DNA from: Setaria digitata
Lineage: Eukaryota; Nematoda; Chromadorea; Rhabditida; Setariidae
Length of the DNA stretch: 64,000 nt
Assembly (NCBI GenBank): GCA_003640385.1
Contig: RCAB01000142.1
Location: forward strand, 1-64,000
Reading direction: 5' to 3'
Part shown: piece by piece, positions 1 through 12,031 of the stretch
Layout: each line of letters starts with the position of its first letter
Position numbering within the stretch: position 1 is the stretch's first letter
Made by a program: the position numbers and the translations under genes
Notes under the pieces: generated by a model
Databases searched by the model: none
What the model saw: the letters and a program-made list of their open reading frames with translations, nothing else
What the model was told of the DNA's origin: nothing

Positions 1-1914
1 TTTTTTTTTTTCTTGGCTTTTTGTTATCTTTCTATTTATCAGTTTACAAGAAAATTTCGGGGGCAACAGAAAGTGATTTTTGGTTGATTGATAAGAATTA
101 GAATATTAAACAAAATGTGCATTCATTTGTAAATAATAAATATAAATAATAATATATAAGTATATATGCATAATAAATGACCATTATATGTAATTTAATA
201 ATTTTGTTTTCTATTACACATATTTGTCTGATGCATGCGTTTCATAAATTTTGTTTTTTCATCTATTTATTAATTTATTTATTTGCTTGCTTGTTCATTT
301 GTTTGCTTAATTATTATCATTTCTTACTAATTATGTGTGTATTTCTAACTTCTTACTTATTTATTAACTTGCAGCATATTTTAGTAATTAATTTGTTTAT
401 TTATTCATTCATCAGTTCAATTACTGAAAATGTATTACTAGCCTAAATTATTTCGTCTTGTTTATTTATTTATACTAATGCTCCTGCGCAAAAAAAAAAA
501 TAGTCCAAGATCAATAAACTGGCTTTTTTTTTAAGCTAATTTAAATTTGACTATTCATTTTTCTCTCCAGAAAATGTAGAAAAAGTAAGTTACACTGGAA
601 AGTTACAGTGAATTATATTTTTCAATGATTCTCTTCTTTTCGAATATCTTCCTTTTTTTTCTTGATTGAAGTAATCAAAAAATTTTCATTTCTTCTTCTT
701 TTTTTTTTGTTACAAAATTTGTCGTCAGAAACATTTTTATATTTTCAGGTTTTTTCAGTTTTTTTTTTTTTTTTGAAATTTATCATTAAAATTTTTTTCC
801 TTTCTAGCACACAAAAAGAAGTCCGTATTAAATTGAAACATTTCATCTTTAGAGTTTAGAATGAAATGAACAATGGTTAAAATAAATTAAAAAGATTTTA
901 ACAAAATAAAATATTGCAAAAATATTCGATAAGATCAAGTTCATTTCTTGCTAGCATTCTTTGAAATGCTTATTAATAAAGTTTTAATTTTGGTTAATCT
1001 TTTTAGCTGACAAATTTCGATAGATTTTCACTGAGGTTTTCATTTCTCTGATTTTGATAATTGCAATCATTTTATTTCAAAATATCAACCTAGAATGTTG
1101 TACTTGATGTGATAATATTTAATAATTAGCTTGTTAATTAATTTTTTCTCTCCACTTTTTAAAACTTTTCAGTTATATATGATATTTCTCCTTTCATTTG
1201 TCCAACACTTTCTCATTAAGATTGCTACGATAAATTGCTTGCACAATTGCGAAAATCTTTTTATAGAACTTCAATTCTAATAAATTAATTCATATTTATT
1301 TAGAAAACAAATTATGCCCATCTTGATACTTGACACTATCCATACAGCTTATAAAAATAAGTATTTTAATCATCGGATACTTTTTACTATATCAGCATTC
1401 TAGTTATTAAGTACTTTCGTACTTCTTTTTCTCTACATTAAAATAACTTAAAGAAATTTGGACATAGCAAAACAATTTAGTAATAATTTAGTAAATTGTT
1501 TAATTTACATTGAATTTCCTTTCTTTTTTTTCTTTTTAAATAAAAAGCAAAACTATCATGTTAGAGGTGAAAAAGAGAAATAAAAAATTACATATGCTCC
1601 TATAGCTTAACAAAAATTTTTTGCTGATGAATTTATTTCTCTTTCGACGAGGTAACAAAATCAAATTACTGAAAGGTTAAAGGTTACCAAGAGAGAAAAA
1701 ATTCATAATGATTTCTAACTTTATTTAATGCTATCACTCTAGGAAATTAAAAAAAAAAAATGAAAAAACCTTATTGAAAAATCACAAAAATTCACCTTTC
1801 CCCTTGCAAAAATCTAATGAAATTGCATAAAACAAAGAAGCATACCTTTTCCATTGTGAATTAATTGCTTATAATTAAGATGTCACATTGAAATAATTGT
1901 GAGAACATATTAAC

Positions 1915-1935
1915 TGACGTCATTTATTGACGTCA
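1915..1935. promoter_or_regulatory. Two tandem CRE octamers
   Basis: Two perfect palindromic TGACGTCA octamers occupy 1915-1922 and 1928-1935, with start points 13 bp apart. This is the consensus site of CREB/ATF bZIP factors. In DNA this poor in G+C, two exact copies next to each other are unlikely by chance. The site is 3.7 kb upstream of the first receptor exon I can see, so linkage to that gene is only inferred. Confidence 0.5.
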
Positions 1936-3774
1936 ATAAAATGGCATTTCTCCTGCAATTTAAAAAAAAAGAAAAAAGTAGCTAATTTGTCATAACTTAA
2001 TTTCCATATAAAATAAAAATGAAATTAAAATTTTTAGGAAGATGTTGGTTGAATCTAATTAATCAACAGATAATTTTACAAATCAATCAATAATTGCCAG
2101 ACCGTTGGTTAATTGAAATTCTATTTAATTGGCTAATTGAAATTATTTTCAACCACCATCTACACAAATATTTTCCACACCACTTTTTTTTCTTTTTCTT
2201 TTTCCCATTTTTTTTTTTTTTTCAAAAAAATTAATTTTTTCCACGGAAGGCTGCTGCTTTTTTCTCTTTTGTTTTGTTTTAATCTTATTTCTGAAATGAT
2301 TAAAACATTTGGATCGAATGTGGCGCTGATTTTTTTAAAATAGTGGAATCATTTCAATTTGAAAATGTCATGATTTTTAGAACAATTTAATTATTTTCAA
2401 TCTATCAGCAGAGATGAATTAGTTAAGTGGAATTCTTGCGTAGCAGTAGCTGTCACCAACGAAAATTATAAATTATTTTATCTTGTTTTTCAAAACAAAA
2501 AAAAAAAAGGGTAGAAAAGGAAAGAAATTAGTTTACAAAATTTAATGACACTTATATTCGAAAATTTTGAAATTAGTTTTGAATGCAATTCTCTTTTGTC
2601 ACTTTTTTTCTTTTTTTTTCTTTCTTAAATTACTTTACTATCATTTCGTTTTTCTCATCTAAATCCATTTTGTCACTTTTTTTGAATTAATTTCGTCCGT
2701 TTCAATTTCTTTTTTTCTCCATTAGTTTTAAAATGTTTGGAGAAAAAATTTGGATTCAATAATTTTCTCAGATTTCAAATGATTTTCTTCTAAAAATAAA
2801 TTAGGCTACTTTTCGTGATAAGTTAAAATTACTCTTGCTGCTCTTAAATTATATTCCTATATGAGATGAAAAATTATAAAATATGCGAACTTAGCGCCGA
2901 CAATATCAAATTCTAAAAGTTCCATTAAAATTGATTATAGAAATTAAAAAGAAAATCATTCAAAAATAAAAAGAAAATTTTAAAAATCTTTTTTGACTAT
3001 TAAATAAGCATTACTATGTTGACCAATAGTCAGTTTAGTTATCTGGACAAATTTAATCAAAAATTAATTAATGGAAGTGTCAATCGATAACTCTAATTGA
3101 AAACTAATTAATACAAATCTCAAACATTGCTAGAGCAACATACATGATTGATTTTATCCAAGAAATAGCTAAACAAACTTCCATTTTTGTTTTTGTTTTC
3201 AAAGACTAATTACATTTACATTTTCTCCAATATTTAACTGCTTCTGTTTAATATCTTTAATTACCACTTCTTTTTCTTTTTTTTTTTTTTTCCTACATTG
3301 ATCAACTAAAATTCAATCAATAATGCTATATTATGTCATTATGTAAAAAAAAAAAAAAAAAAATTATTGTTATCATATATTTTACCGTATTTATTTCACT
3401 TTTAATTATCATATTTACTAATTTTTCATTCTTTTTTCTTTTTTTTTTTTTTTAATTTTTCATCACATTTCATCATCAACAACAAATAAATTTTGCAAAA
3501 TTTATGAAGCACACTTGTAATTTGTTGATTTCATAATGATATAAGTTTAACTGATTTTCCATATCAAATAAATGTTGTTATTTATATATATATATATATC
3601 ATTCGTTCGGCCTTCTTTAATCATTGGTGAAATTTTCGGCAGTGTTGTTATTAAATAGATTAAAATTTTCAGTTGAAAATTATCATCAATTCATTGCCAA
3701 AATTGCACTGTCATATTACAAATGTTTGTTTATACAGATGATTTCAATAATCAATTCATTTTATTTTATCCTAC

Positions 3775-3806
<32 letters not shown>

Positions 3807-4520
3807 AATTTTATTCCTTATGTTCGTCAACTTTCTATCAATATTTTGATAATATTTTTGCTAAATTTTTAAAGATGAATGAATTATTTCAAATGTTTCA
3901 GTGGAGTATGCTAAAATTAATTGGAACTGATTTTTTTTCCTAATTTTTGCAAATTACAGAAATTAATTTTATATATATGGTATTAAGAACTAAAAAATTT
4001 TCAAGCAATCGTTTACAAAAATTTCATTCCTTAACAGTGTTTTGTTAATCTTTCAATACATTCCTTCATTTCAACGTTTAACACTCATTAAAATTAATTT
4101 TTTTCCTTTTATTTTCAAAGAAGGAAACTTACAACAAAAATGTAACACTTTTTTTTTTGGAGAAAAAAGCCCATTAATGCAATTAAGTAATTCAAAATTG
4201 CTAATTGAATATTTTATTGGCGAAATAATTCATAATGCTTAACAGCTAAATGATTATAAGTTGCTTATTATTGATTATTAACAGCTGACGCTGATGATAA
4301 CAATAAATTTTTGAAAATATGAGAGGAAATTTATTAGTAATACTATCTTAACGAGCCAATTTTCCTGTATCAAATTTACCAGTTGGAATAAAAATTTTGA
4401 AATATTTTTGTTTGCTTGTTTTCTTCCTCCCGCTTTAAAATCAATTTCAGGATTAAGAAAAAAAAAAAACAGGGAGGGGGAAAGTGAGCAATGAAATCGT
4501 TAAAATTTCACTTAAAAAAT

Positions 4521-4662
4521 AACAATTGATAATTTTTCCTCTTTTTTTTTCAATGTTTGGACTTATCAGTGCATAAAAATAATTATNGTTAAAAGTAACA
4601 ACTGATAATTTTTCCTCTTTTTTTTTCAATGTTTGGACTTATCAGTGCATAAAAATAATTAT
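4521..4662. repeat. Duplicated segment around N at 4587
   Basis: A stretch of about 66 bp (4521-4586) is followed by an N at 4587 and then repeated almost exactly at 4597-4662. The copies differ at one or two bases. The N exactly at the junction suggests two contig ends that overlap and were abutted rather than merged, not a biological repeat. Confidence 0.7.
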
Positions 4663-4761
4663 TTGAAAATCTAAAAATAAAGTATGCTTACATTTACAAA
4701 ACATTCCTAATTTATTTACTTTAATAATTATTGTTATTGTTTTAAAGACGTTAAATGGCTA

Positions 4762-4972
4762 TGTAGCAAAAAAATTTGAAACTAAAAATGTATAACATTC
4801 ATTGTTAGAGATATATTAGTTACAGGTGCAATTAACGATTTTTATTAGCACGTATAAAGAAGATAATNTGTAGCAAAAAAATTTGAAACTAAAAATGTAT
4901 AACATTCATTGTTAGAGATGTATTAGTTACAGGTGCAATTAACGATTTTTATTAGCACGTAAAGAAGATAAT
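4762..4972. repeat. Duplicated segment around N at 4868
   Basis: Bases 4762-4867 recur at 4869-4972 with a one-base substitution and a two-base length difference, separated by a single N at 4868. It has the same signature as the copy pair just upstream and is best read as an unmerged assembly overlap. Confidence 0.7.
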
Positions 4973-5597
4973 TAGTTATTTTAATTATCGCACATGCCGA
5001 AATGCAAGTTAATTATTCGCATTGCTAATTACAACGGATATAGAGGTAATAATTGATCACTTTCACAGTCACAGGTATAGATAGATCTAACTAAATTTTT
5101 TTTTGTCGTTATCATTTTTTTTTTTTCTGTCACGCATATAGAATTGATAATTTTGATTCCTAGAGTTATTATGCATATAATTTGATCGTGATTATTTACC
5201 TTTTTCAAGCGATGATTACGAATAGACTTATTCGAGCTTAAATAATTAAAACAATTTGCAATTTTATTTTCCATTTCCTGATTGCACCCTAAGCTTTTAT
5301 TATTATACTTTACCTAGTCGACTTTATTTTAATTATTATTGCTTTTTTTTTACCTCTTAGGCCTTTCTCCACTTGAAAATTTTATTGACAAAAAAAGAAT
5401 TGTTTGTTTGTTAAAAATTAATTAAAAATTAACTTATTTACATATAGAAACATATAGAAAAAGACTGAAATACTTATCCATTAGTAAAATTTAAATCTGA
5501 TATTTTTTTATCATCAAAAACCAACTTGTTTATTTATTAATTCCAAGAAATTTAAATGATAATATAAAAAAAATCTTGTCTTTTTCTTTTTTTGCAG

Positions 5598-8500
5598 ATT
5601 AAATTATTAAAGCATTTTGAAATGGCTTTACCTTCGCAAATATTTTTCATTGTAATGCATATGACAACAGTAATGTTTCTTGCTATTATCGGTAATCTAT
5701 TTCTAATTTTCATTATATTTCGTGGAAATGCTGCCATAAAACGACGTGTCTCACCGGTTCAGGTAACAAACATTTCATCGTTTTATAAATTTTCACATAC
5801 TGGTAATTATTTCCATTTCTTCATATTATCACCAGTTTTCTTGCATTTTCTAGCACTATCAGCAAACTGAATGTGCAAAGAATGGATCATATTAAAAATT
5901 TTAATTGCATTATCACTTAATGATCCATTAAATTTCAATACTCCTTTCGTTTTTTCTGAAAAATTTCTCTTAATTTTTCCAATCTAACAAGTGCAACTGA
6001 ATTGTAGTTCACACTTTGCTTAATCTAATTTATCCCACAATACATTTTAATTTCAACAAATTAATTTAATTTTGTTAAAATTCCCACTTTTGTCATCAAA
6101 AGAATAAAGTGTACTTCAAACAAAGAAAATGAATTGAAATTAGTGAAAGAGTGAAATATAAATGAAAATCAGAAAAAAAAAAAAGATTATCCAGGAACTT
6201 ATCATGAATAAGATAATTACGACATATTATAATTATTAGTAAATAAGTGAATTAATAAATGTAGGAAAGCTCGCTGATTAAATCATTTCCGAAGTAAGAA
6301 AAAAAGGTGGCGAAGATTTATTGCCACTTTTAAGAGGAACGGAAGTCTCATAATACTTTCAGTTTTTCAATTCCATTAATGTATAGAATTCAAGCAGTAA
6401 TTGAATTAGAGATCAGTAATTATGCAGCTTAGCTATAGTTGTTGTAGTCCTTTTTTTTTTTTTTTTTTTCAGGTTGTTTAATAATTGAGATTGGAGCAGA
6501 ATCACACTGAACATTCTTGATATCTACTCTGCTATCATTTCATTATTAGTAATACTAAATTTAATCTAAAATAATACTAAAAAAACACTAAAAATTGCAA
6601 CTATCTTCATTAAACGCTTAATAGTTTTACGATAATTTAATAGTGATAAGTGATAATTTTTTTTTAGCTTTTATTATTACATACATGTGCAGCTGATTTA
6701 TTATTTGCTTTATTATCATTGGGTACCGAAATACTTATCATCATGCGATATCCTGAATTTGAAGGACCAGCCTGGTTGTGTCGATTTGTTCGTTATCTGC
6801 AAATGTTCCCAATGTATACTAGTCCATTTTTATTAGTAGCCATAAGTTTTGATCGTTTTCAGGTTTGTTCGATTTTTTTTTTTTTTTTTAACTGATTAAT
6901 TTAATAATTGAAAAGAGGCAATTATGCTATGAGGTTTTGTCGAGATTGAATTAAATTATTACAATGAATAGAGTTAACTGATTATTAGAATTTTTTAAAG
7001 TGCATATTAATTTAACGATTTCAATAAAAGATTTAAGAGTGAAATTTTACTAAATAAAAGAAAGGTAAGAAAAAAAATTACTTAAAAGGTTAAATTTTTT
7101 GGTCTTTTTTTTTCAAACTTAGTGCTTTAATAGAAGAAAAGATTCGGGAATGGAATTTTGATGAAATTGAATTTATTCATTTCATGCGAATAAATTATCT
7201 GATTTAATTCATATAGGTGTATAACTCGCTATTATTTTCTCACTAAACTCTCGACGAAGAAAAAGAAAAAGGAAAAAAAGTTCTAATTTTGATCTTTTAT
7301 TTTTGGATTTGCTTTTGCAAATTTTAGCATTAAAGTTATCAGAAATTGAAAAAATATCTAAGCAAAACAACTGAAACATGTTTTTAAGAAAAAGAAAAAA
7401 GAAACATTGCTAATTTGTAATTTTTAAAAGTTTAGTGAGATTAAAATTTGATTGAAAGCTAAAAGAGATTAAAAGTTAAATAAAAATTTGAATTTAGACA
7501 AAATTTATGGAGGTAAATCGACGGCAACTGTTTTTAATTGCCATCAGTTGTGCGAAAAATTTAATTTTTGATAATAGTATCATTCTTTTCTTTTTTTTTT
7601 TTTTTTTTTTTTTTTGATAACTTTCATGTTTTGTTTTAACAGATTTTCTTTTCTTCTTTTTTTTTTTTTTCCTTTTTTATTTTCTATTGACTTCAATTTA
7701 CTGCAACAATTAGAGAAAAAATTTAGTCCATTAAGTTATGTTTTAATTGCAACACATATTTAACAATTCATTTTGTAGCATTCTTCTCGTTTGCTTTTAT
7801 TATCTAAAAATTAGAAATTTAAAAAATAAATAAATAAGTAAAAAAAAAAATTGAATAAATTTAGAAAAAAAGAAAATTTCTTACAGGCTATATGTCATCC
7901 GTTACAAACTTATTGCAGCAATCGTTACAGAAGGCCAAATTATTTTGCAATGATTGCATGGATTACTGCCCTAATATGTTCAATACCTCAATTATTTATT
8001 TGGCATAAAACGTAAGTGAAAAACTTATCACTTTTTATCAGTTTTATCTATAATTTACCATTTTCTACTAGCCTGATCTATAATTTAACACATGCCTCTA
8101 GTTTAACTTATAATCTATTCGTTATTTTTATCAGTTTCACGTATAAGTTAATCGCTTTCTAGTGGTTTAATTTTTAATTTATGACTTTTAGTGCTAGGAT
8201 TAGCCATAAATTTGATCAACTATAAAAGTGCTTATGATAAGTTTTATTAAAAAAAAAAAAAGCGGGAAAAAAAAATGAAATTTCAAGTAAAAGCAAAAAA
8301 GGAATTTTAGATGGAAGAGCCGTCAAATTTTAACTTCCAGTACTTTGGATCAATTAAAATTGAAGAGGTAATTCAATTAGAAATTATCAGTGCATAAATT
8401 TGTCACTTCCTGAGTGATAAAAAAAAAAAAAAAACTTCTGCTTGCAGAGAATATGGTGAATGTGCAACAATTTATGGTCATGGTGTATCATTTTTGAAAA

Positions 8501-10596
8501 GTATTTATGTGATAAGTTTCAATACTATCGCTTGGCTGATACCATCAGTGTTATCAGCGTTTTTTTATTATCAAGTATGTAAAGCAGTATGGTTATCACG
8601 TCGTAATCATCAGTTACTTTTACAATTATCCCAGTCAGCATATGTAAATAGTGATTTCAAAAAACTGCCCAGGTATTATTAAGCTATTAGAATTTGATTA
8701 AAAATTATTAGTGATTAATTTATCTTGTAAATGAATATAAACACCAAATGAACAAATGAAATAAAAAAATTTTTTTTGCTGTACAATTGTTAGCGATATA
8801 AAACCTCTGAAATGTTTGATAAAATGTTATTATCTCATCACCTTACTTGTTTTTTCAATCTTGCTATAATTTCAGAAAATTTTCTATCCAATGTTTTGCA
8901 CTAGTATAACTGAAAAAAAATATATATATAAGTTTTATTAAATAAATACCATTTAGTAGAATTAGAAAAGAAAAAAAATCCTTTTTTTTTCTGTGAAAAA
9001 TTTAATTATTTTAAACAATTTTAGAATTTACTAATGCATACTTAATTGTAGACCCGAAACCGAATCGTATATTATCAAATTGCATAGTGATTCACGATAT
9101 TATCATCGACAGTTCAAGCGATTTAATCGTGAACGAGTGCAAACAATTCGTTTTACGATGACAATTATTTTTTGCAATTTCTTTTTATGGGCACCATTTT
9201 GTGTGGTTAATGTTTTGCAAGCTGTTGCACCACAATTATTAAGTAATTTAAAAATTTACTTTATTTTATTAAAATTAACAAATTATCATTAAATAGTCGA
9301 ATATTGGTAATAGCATACATAAGCTGCAAACAAACTGTAATGGAATTTAATTTTTTTTTTTTTTACTGCAATAAATGTCTGTAATAGGAATAAATCTAAA
9401 TCTTTAATATGATAAATGTTAATCATAAGATGAAATGCAAATTATAATGGAATAGGATTTTCTATTTGCTGTAAGTGTTAAGTGATAAGATAAAATCCAA
9501 TCCGTAATATGGTGATTGCTGGTGATAAGACGCAAATGTAGTGGAATATATTTCCGGAACTGATGAAAGTAACTGGGAAATAATTTCCTTTAAATAAACA
9601 AATATCATATGATATCAATTATCTGATGATACGAATTCCTGCCTCCTAAGACTGAACGGAATATATTACTGATAAGAAATCAATATTGCAAATCAGCTCC
9701 TACAAAATCTGTCATACAATAACATTCTTATTCTCTTAAATTAATTACATTTCATAACAAAGCTGATCGAAAATTTTAAGCCGAAACAAAATAACAAGAT
9801 TTTAATTTTGAAAAATTAATAATTTTCAAATTAAAATTGTTTTTGATGTTTTTAAGGAATTTTATCTTTAATTAGTTTTTCAGTCATTACTTACGCATTA
9901 TTCAAACACATTTATTTATAGTTTTTTTTTTTTTTTTTTTTTTGAATGAAAAATTTCTACATTAATTTTTATGTAATGTCAAATTTTTTCAAAATTTTTA
10001 ATATGAGGCGCAAAAAGAACATAATTCCAAAAAACTTTTCATGACGTAAACCATTGAAACTTTATCAAGCGATCTCACTGATTTTGATTTTAATCAATTA
10101 TCAAACGTAAATATTTGCATAATATTTTCAGTATGGTGGTGGAAAAGTTAATAAAATTCAGCTGAAATAATTAGAGAAATAGTTGAAAAGTCACTTTTTT
10201 TTTAATTTAAATTTTTGAAAAAAGTCAGCAAAAAAATTTTTACTTCCTCTACACAGTTACATTGATCATTATAAGCGTGCACATACGTCATATTAATTTA
10301 TTACAGGTGCGCAACTGATCACTTATATAGTTATACTTGGTAATTTAAATTCATGCGTTAATCCATGGATTTACATAATATTCAATAGGAATCAAGTTAA
10401 AAGAGCTTTCACATCAGCAAATGGTAAATTATTATTTATTATAATTATATAATTTTAATTTCCTGCGATTTTATTAAATGAGTTTTTCTTTTGTTGCCGA
10501 TAAAAATTAACAAGGAATAAACTGATACATTTTTTTTTTTTTTTTTCTGGTCCATTTTAGCAAATAATGCAAGAAAACCATGACTTTTATAATGAG

Positions 10597-10628
<32 letters not shown>

Positions 10629-12031
10629 GAAAAGTAAAGAAAGAAAAAGTAATTAACTTTGCCTGAGAAATTAAACAACTAAGGAAGAGAAAAATAACAA
10701 TTTTTGAAATTTTTCAAATATAAAGAGCAAACATTAATTTTCATTTCTCATCTTAAAATTGAAAGAAGTAAAATTAAACAAATACAGTAGGAAGGGAGGG
10801 GTAGGGGGGGGGAAAAAAAAACGCAAATCATATTGGAAATTTTATATACAGCAACTGAAAGCTAAGCAAAAATCTGTCAATACTTGAATTAAATTTCTCC
10901 TAAATTTAATATTTTATAAAGATTTTTTTTTTCTTTTTTGCTGTCATTAATTAAATGAATACGATGAAAATGAATTCGCAATAATTGCTTTGTGCAAAAA
11001 AAAAAAAAAAAAAAAAAAAAATTATGGCAAACTATTGCATCAGATATATGAGGCATTATATTGGAAGCAAAATTATCCGCTAAAATGGTTGGTAAATTTA
11101 AAGTTTAATTAAAATTTTGATTTAGCTAAACTTTTGTTTAAATTGCATTTTAATTTATTTAATCAAAATTTTAATAAGTTCCTACTTAGTGATTTTTTTT
11201 TTTCAACTTATATTACCATATTATTCATATTAATCATTACCAATTTATTAAATCAGCATGTTTTTATTTTGTTTTTTTCGCTTAATTTAATCTCGTAAAT
11301 TAATTCAATTAAGTTCTAATTTTATATGCAAATTTTGCCGATAATAATTTATTTACTTGATTTTTTTTTTTTTTTTTATCTAATATTTCATAATTTTCAG
11401 CTTTATCTAATTCTGGAAAAGCAAAATGCAAAATTTGTTAGTAATGCTGCGCAATTTTTATGCAATAGTTTCCATTGCATGCGCTAATTAATTTTGCCAA
11501 GTTCAGTATTAAGCTAATTTTCTGCTTGATCTAATTTTATAAATTAATTTAAATTCCTTCCTAATAAATTTCTCAATAATATCCGATAAGCGACAAAATG
11601 CATTCGTTTATTTGCAGCATATATTAATTAACACATCTCGTTATTCTGCTTCTATTCACATTACATGCCATGCATCATCAAAAATCGTATTGCTCAAGGA
11701 TAATTTTTACCGTAAATTCATTATTAGTCCATCATGTCAAAGGTTAGAAATTGATCTGTTCATAAATCAAAAAAAAAAAACAGAAAAAAAAAGATAGAAA
11801 GGGACAAAATTTTGGTCTCTTTTTCTTTTATTTTACTAAATATTTCAATATTTAGTAAATAATATTTAGTAATATTTCAATATTTTTATTTTACTAAATA
11901 TTTTTTACTAATATTTTATCTTGTTTTTAGATCATATTTTCAACTGGAGAGAAACGAATGATTCATTCAGTGCTGATACGATAAATGATACAATGAATGA
12001 AATTAATTTAATTAGTAATAGTTTATTTTAA
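5598..12031 (+). CDS. Vasopressin/oxytocin-type (nematocin) GPCR
   Basis: A rhodopsin-class neuropeptide receptor of the plasma membrane, probably for a nematocin-like peptide. Exons, all with consistent phase: 5598-5762 (ATG at 5622), 6668-6862, 7887-8011, 8448-8672, 9052-9242, 10307-10423, 11931-12031. From the ATG this gives 364 residues. Visible hallmarks: GN in TM1 (about 7-33), AAD in TM2, Cys85 opening TM3 and Cys159 in loop 2 as the disulfide pair, DRF (109-111) in place of DRY, FLWAPF in TM6 and NSCVNPWIY (308-316) in TM7. The segments GPAWLCRFVRYLQ and NSCxNPWIY are characteristic of vasopressin/oxytocin receptors. The exon begins at a splice acceptor 24 bases before the ATG and almost no N-terminal domain precedes TM1, so an upstream exon is probably missing. 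A second terminal exon at 11401 is possible. An AATAAA lies at 12229. Confidence 0.85.
8020..8240 (+). repeat. Degenerate repeats in a receptor intron
   Basis: Just after the donor at 8012 the intron holds several diverged copies of a motif resembling atctataatttaac, alternating with cagttt or ctagtt elements, roughly 35-45 bp apart. No coding potential is seen. It looks like an old decayed tandem array. Confidence 0.35.
11401..11441 (+). CDS. Alternative last exon of the receptor
   Basis: A strong acceptor (ataattttcag, ending at 11400) opens a short frame that fits the phase-1 end of the exon at 10423. It reads ALSNSGKAKCKIC and then TAG at 11439-11441. It would replace the longer acidic tail encoded at 11931-12031 with a 13-residue tail carrying two cysteines, of the kind often palmitoylated after helix 8. 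Use of this exon is inferred from splice signals and phase alone. Another open stretch at 11618-11742 also has splice-like ends but does not fit either neighbour's phase. Confidence 0.35.

Larger units (their letters stand above)
1..5597. other. Upstream region without a recognisable gene
   Basis: About 5.6 kb of A/T-rich DNA before the receptor gene. Open frames here are short and rich in Phe, Ile and Leu because they run through poly-T tracts; none has homology-like content or paired splice sites that I could join. It contains a double CRE at 1915-1935 and two duplicated segments around single N bases (4521-4662 and 4762-4972). The first coding exon of the receptor, carrying its extracellular N-terminus, may lie here, because the first recognisable receptor exon is preceded by a good splice acceptor. 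I could not identify it. Confidence 0.6.

Noticed and set aside
177..446. 89-codon hydrophobic frame resembling a small membrane protein
   Set aside because: Phe/Ile/Leu content follows from A/T-rich TTTATTTATT-like repeats; no splice context or motif.
11618..11742. Exon-like open segment in the receptor 3' region with acceptor and donor
   Set aside because: Its only open frame fits neither the phase-1 exon at 10423 nor the exon at 11931, so no consistent receptor model includes it.
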